A stretch of DNA of 49,719 nt from an uncultured Ruminococcus sp. (lineage in GTDB: Bacteria; Bacillota; Clostridia; Oscillospirales; Ruminococcaceae). The stretch spans positions 1 through 49,719 of the forward strand of contig CAKSJP010000016.1 in the NCBI GenBank assembly GCA_934463425.1. The letters run 5' to 3'. Under the pieces are notes generated by a model. It saw only the letters and a list, made by a program, of their open reading frames with translations, made no database searches and was not told the origin of the DNA. A program made the position numbers and the translations under genes. Positions 47,347 to 49,719 of this stretch are shown here, one piece after another; positions within the stretch are counted from its first letter, which is position 1; every line of letters starts with the position of its first letter.

Positions 47347-48171
47347 ATGGCAGGATTTTTAACATTCACAAAGGAAAAGCCCATCAACCGGGTGGTGGAG
47401 GTGGACATCAGCGAGATCCGTCCCAATCCCCACCAGCCCCGGAGCGAATTCGACATTGCGGACATCCAGTCCCTGGCGGACAGCATTCTCCAGAACGGCA
47501 TTTTACAGCCGCTGACGGTGCGCCGGGGAGAAAGCCACTATGAGCTCATCGCCGGCGAGCGGCGGCTCCGGGCGGCAAAGCTGGCAGGGCTTCGGGCAGT
47601 GCCCTGCATTATCCTGGACATCAGTTCCCGGAACTCCGCCATTATGGCACTGGTGGAGAACATCCAGCGGCAGGATCTTTCCTTTTTCGACGAGGCAAGC
47701 GCCATCGAAAAGCTCATCACCTACTACGGCATGACTCAGGAGGACGCGGCGGCAAAGCTGGGAAAGGCCCAGAGCACCATCGCCAACAAGCTACGCCTGC
47801 TGCGGCTGACGGCGGACGAGCGCGAGATCATCATGAAGTACAATCTGACGGAACGCCACGCCAGAGCACTGCTGCGGCTGGCTGCCCCGGCAGAACGCCT
47901 GGCGATCCTGGAAAAGGTGGTGAAGCAAAATCTGAACGTGGAAAAGACAGAAGCCGCCGTGGAAGAGGTCATCGGGCAGAAACGCGTCCAGAACAGCTAT
48001 AAAAAGCGGAGCAAGGTGTTCCAGAATGTGCGCATTTTCGTAAATACCATCACCAAGGCGGTGGAGACCATGCAGGCGGCAGGCATCGCGGCAGACTCCC
48101 AGAAGATCCAGCGCGAGGACTATATCGAGTACCGGGTGCGCATCCCCATGGCAACCGCGGAAAAGCGGTGA
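47347..48171 (+). CDS. noc: ParB/Noc family nucleoid occlusion-type protein
   Basis: A DNA-binding CTP-dependent clamp of the ParB/Noc family. The 274 residues comprise an N-terminal ParB/sulfiredoxin-like domain with YELIAGERRLRAAKLAGLRA (CTP-binding box) and ALVENIQRQDLSFFDEASAI, a helix-turn-helix (TQEDAAAKLGKAQSTIANKL) and a short C-terminal dimerisation end (IQREDYIEYRVRIPMA). Noc rather than ParB is suggested by the N-terminus (FLTFTKEKPINRVVEVDISE), the YIEYRVRIP end and the absence of parA/soj, but the two are hard to separate. An SD GAGAGGAAG precedes the ATG at 47347. Confidence 0.85.
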   Translation: MAGFLTFTKEKPINRVVEVDISEIRPNPHQPRSEFDIADIQSLADSILQNGILQPLTVRRGESHYELIAGERRLRAAKLAGLRAVPCIILDISSRNSAIMALVENIQRQDLSFFDEASAIEKLITYYGMTQEDAAAKLGKAQSTIANKLRLLRLTADEREIIMKYNLTERHARALLRLAAPAERLAILEKVVKQNLNVEKTEAAVEEVIGQKRVQNSYKKRSKVFQNVRIFVNTITKAVETMQAAGIAADSQKIQREDYIEYRVRIPMATAEKR

Positions 48172-48304
48172 CCCGAAAGAGGACTTCACTTAGGGATTTG
48201 TAGAAAAGCAGATTTAGAGTGATGTCTTCAAGCGGTGACAAAAGAAATAACGTATCCGCCTAATAATCGCCCACCATTCCAATAAACACTAATTAGTCCA
48301 AATT

Positions 48305-48340
48305 AGAAACAGCCCTGAAAAAACTCAGGGCTGTTTCTGT
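48305..48340. terminator. Hairpin after noc
   Basis: AGAAACAGCCCTGA pairs with TCAGGGCTGTTTCT (14 bp) around AAAAAAC. It is a strong stem, 134 nt after the noc stop, at the start of the transposase remnants. It could be a terminator or an insertion-sequence end. Confidence 0.6.
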
Positions 48341-48360
48341 GTAATGGATGATCTGCATTT

Positions 48361-48624
48361 ATTCTGTACGATTTTATTCCACGGCAGGAGTTCATCAAGA
48401 ATATCCGGATTCGTGAGGAACATCTCAACTTCTTTCAGTATAAAACCTTCCTCCACGCAAGAGTACCGAAAGTACGCTGGAATGGAAAGTGTCCGCAGGT
48501 CAGTGTGCCGTGGGCGAGAAAACACTCTGGCTTTACACTGCTGTTTGAAGCTATGGTGCTTGAATACGCCAAGCATATGACTGTCTCTGTTCTTGCCCGC
48601 CTCGTCGATGAGAATGACAAACGG
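48361..48624 (+). pseudogene. ISL3-family transposase fragment
   Basis: The frame reads RIREEHLNFFQYKTFLHARV and VSVPWARKHSGFTLLFEAMV then MTVSVLARLVDENDKR, which match the N-terminal zinc-finger and helix-turn-helix part of ISL3-family transposases (compare the usual MPVSAVARLVGEHDTR pattern). The second zinc-ligand pair is degraded (GKCPQV). It breaks off at about 48624, and stop codons follow in frame. The catalytic domain is missing, so this is a remnant. Confidence 0.65.
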
Positions 48625-48862
48625 CTTTGTTCCTGTTGATATAGACGTTACACCTTTTGACAATTCAAAAACACAAAAAGAAGGCGTTTCAAGAACATAC
48701 AAAGGCTTTGATGGTTATGCACCTATTATGGCATACATAGGAACAGAGGGTTATCTGTGCAATACAGAGCTTCGTGAAGGACGCCAACATTGTCAGAAAG
48801 GTACACCGGAATTTTTGACAGAAACCATTTCTGCTGCAAAGAAAATGACAGACCAACTATGA
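48617..48862 (+). pseudogene. IS1380-family-like transposase fragment
   Basis: The frame from about 48617 reads PVDIDVTPFDNSKTQKEGVS, RTYKGFDGYAPIMAYIGTEG and ELREGRQHCQKGTPEFL, a central DDE-domain stretch of IS1380-type transposases. Start and catalytic C-terminus are missing, and it stops at 48862. It is joined directly to the ISL3-type fragment in another frame, so two different elements recombined here. Family naming is from memory of the motif. Confidence 0.6.
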
Positions 48863-48982
48863 TCTATCTCGTATGTGGAGGTTTACCGATGGAAGATGTT
48901 ATGAAAATCGCTGCAACCATCTGAGCTGTTCTTAGATTCCGAACCAGAGGCATTTTCAGCCACTGCCGCAAGGCGGCTTGCC

Positions 48983-49100
48983 CTTGACAGGTTCTGAAAG
49001 AAATGCTACAATGGCTGCCCGACGGTGAACCATCTGCGCTGTTCCCCCGTTCGTCACCGTCGGCAACGACTTCACAGCATTTCTTTCAGGTTCTGTCAAG
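48983..49100. repeat. 118-bp palindromic element
   Basis: The left arm CTTGACAG-GTT-CTGAAAGAAATGCT (48983-49007) and right arm (49076-49100) are inverted repeats over 25 bp with three central differences. The inner part GCCCGACGGTGA / TCACCGTCGGC is a second stem. The left arm and next bases also form TTGACA-17 bp-TACAAT (48984-49012), a promoter-like sequence pointing inward. There is no open frame. Confidence 0.65.
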
Positions 49101-49144
49101 GGTGGCGGTCGGTTTACAGTGATTTTCCGGATACCCACTACCCA

Positions 49145-49213
49145 CTAAAATCGGCGAATAACCTCAATTATTCTTTTTCCCTCATCAGTTAAGTATGCAT
49201 TTACAAACGCCAT
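49145..49213 (-). CDS. Very short open frame, possibly a truncated gene start
   Basis: GGAGGTCTTATT precedes an ATG at 49213 that opens 22 codons, MAFVNAYLTDEGKRIIEVIR through a stop at 49145. The SD is excellent, but the product matches nothing I know. The frame ends near the palindromic element, so it may be the 5' remnant of a gene cut by rearrangement. Confidence 0.3.
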   Translation of the reverse strand: MAFVNAYLTDEGKRIIEVIRRF

Positions 49214-49280
49214 AATAAGACCTCCAATGTACTAATTTAATTGTACATATATTTTTTCAAATTATTTCTATACAATCAAA

Positions 49281-49334
49281 GAAACCACCCTCTCCATAAA
49301 CAATAAGCATCCATTACCTCAGCACAGTGGTTTC
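49281..49334 (-). terminator. Weak terminator-like hairpin
   Basis: GAAACCAC and GTGGTTTC pair across a 38-nt loop, followed on the minus strand by TTTGATTG. The surrounding 49214-49476 is AT-rich, with no gene I can support. Confidence 0.3.
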
Positions 49335-49476
49335 TCTTGATTGAATCACCTTCATTATACCATACTCTGCAAAAAACATCCAGCATATCATGAAAAAATA
49401 ATTCAAGCTGTGAGCATCTCTTGCCCTAATCACATCTGCATTCAATATTTTCACTTTACCAAACTCGACAAAAAAG

Positions 49477-49635
49477 TCAAGGAATTTGGCACAAGGTGCA
49501 AATTTCAGGCAAATCATGACAAAAAAGAGTGATACCGCACCTTACAAGCACAATATCACCTAAAGGACAAACATCACTTAATATCACTTTACTTAAATCA
49601 ACATCAATTATTCCATCCATTGTTTCAATTTTCAT
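49477..49635 (-). CDS. Hypothetical small protein (52 residues)
   Basis: Not recognised. GAGGTATATGTT precedes the ATG at 49635. The product starts MKIETMDGIIDVDLSKVILS and continues with several cysteines (DVCPLGD, LVRCG, EICTLCQIP). The start overlaps the end of an upstream partial frame by 11 nt, as genes in an operon often do. There is no signal peptide or membrane helix. It is AT-rich compared with the core genes, in a region with transposase remnants. The support is only the SD and the overlap. Confidence 0.35.
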   Translation of the reverse strand: MKIETMDGIIDVDLSKVILSDVCPLGDIVLVRCGITLFCHDLPEICTLCQIP

Positions 49636-49719
49636 AACATATACCTCGTATAATAGATTTTAGGGTAGTTTCAAGAGCACCCCAATGAACCTCTGCCACG
49701 CTCAGTTGAGAAAGGCAGC
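49625..49719 (-). CDS. C-terminal end of an unidentified gene (partial at window edge)
   Basis: The frame is open from the right edge and reads LSQLSVAEVHWGALETTLKS and then IIRGICYEN before a TGA at 49625. Amphipathic, ordinary composition and an overlap with the next start suggest coding. About 31 codons are visible, and the family is not recognised. Confidence 0.3.
   Translation of the reverse strand, partial: CLSQLSVAEVHWGALETTLKSIIRGICYEN

Noticed and set aside
48325..48702. 125-codon minus-strand frame over the transposase remnants
   Set aside because: The plus strand gives clear ISL3 and IS1380-type matches, while the minus-strand product has none.

Overview
The window (about 49.7 kb, GC-rich for a Clostridia member) looks like a chromosomal segment of a cellulolytic Ruminococcus-type bacterium, perhaps close to R. 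champanellensis; the species is my inference. The evidence is three dockerin-bearing secreted proteins (a GH8 enzyme, a GH5 enzyme and a dockerin protein with no catalytic domain), Firmicutes housekeeping genes (short ProRS, recA-recX, rimO-pgsA, prmC-DUF1385, SpoIID, a Noc/ParB protein), a sortase locus and strong AGGAGG ribosome binding sites. Many promoters can be read directly. Their spacers are nearly always 17 bp and the -35 box is often TTGCAA or TTGCAT instead of TTGACA.

Layout. 1-3000: start of the S10 ribosomal protein operon (rpsJ, rplC, rplD, rplW, rplB) running off the left edge, with a structured leader containing an intrinsic-terminator hairpin. 3.2-4.8 kb: proS. 5.0-7.3 kb: a three-gene surface operon with a class D-like sortase, a likely substrate carrying an IPYTV sorting signal, and a membrane protein. 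7.4-9 kb: a SLOG/YpsA-like gene and the dockerin-only protein. 9-13.6 kb: a 2-hydroxyacyl-CoA dehydratase activase-type protein in two genes separated by dispersed palindromic repeats. 13.9-17.3 kb: alr, tatD, birA. 17.3-18.5 kb: a small AT-rich island with a lipoprotein and an unknown protein. 18.6-25 kb: AIM24-family gene, a type I toxin-antitoxin (TA) unit, GH8 cellulase, a TPR-DUF4037-DUF4125 fusion and an aldose-epimerase-like gene. 25.1-25.7 kb: a second type I TA unit plus an antitoxin-only copy. 25.8-32.8 kb: pgsA, rimO, a miniature inverted-repeat element, a polysaccharide deacetylase lipoprotein, recX, recA, prmC, DUF1385. 32.8-39.1 kb: a two-component system, an FG-GAP/VCBS-like lipoprotein, citrate synthase, SpoIID. 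39.2-39.75 kb: a third type I TA unit plus a second antitoxin-only copy. 39.9-42.4 kb: GH5 cellulase and an AraC regulator. 42.4-47.1 kb: a small HMA copper-binding protein behind a CsoR-like operator, a second miniature element, then four zinc-ribbon proteins in one operon. 47.3-49.7 kb: noc, then degraded insertion-sequence remnants, a long palindrome and short partial genes.

The most notable system is the set of three compact type I TA units. Each has a 28-44 residue hydrophobic, basic-tailed peptide, a 5' UTR hairpin that buries the Shine-Dalgarno sequence, and a convergent antisense RNA of roughly 90 nt with its own strong promoter and terminator. Two of the three have a duplicated antitoxin RNA gene directly beside them whose toxin frame has been lost. 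The second notable group is the zinc-ribbon operon. Three of its proteins share an extracytoplasmic domain of about 110 residues, present four times and ending in a conserved IGxxW motif.

No rRNA, tRNA or CRISPR array was seen.
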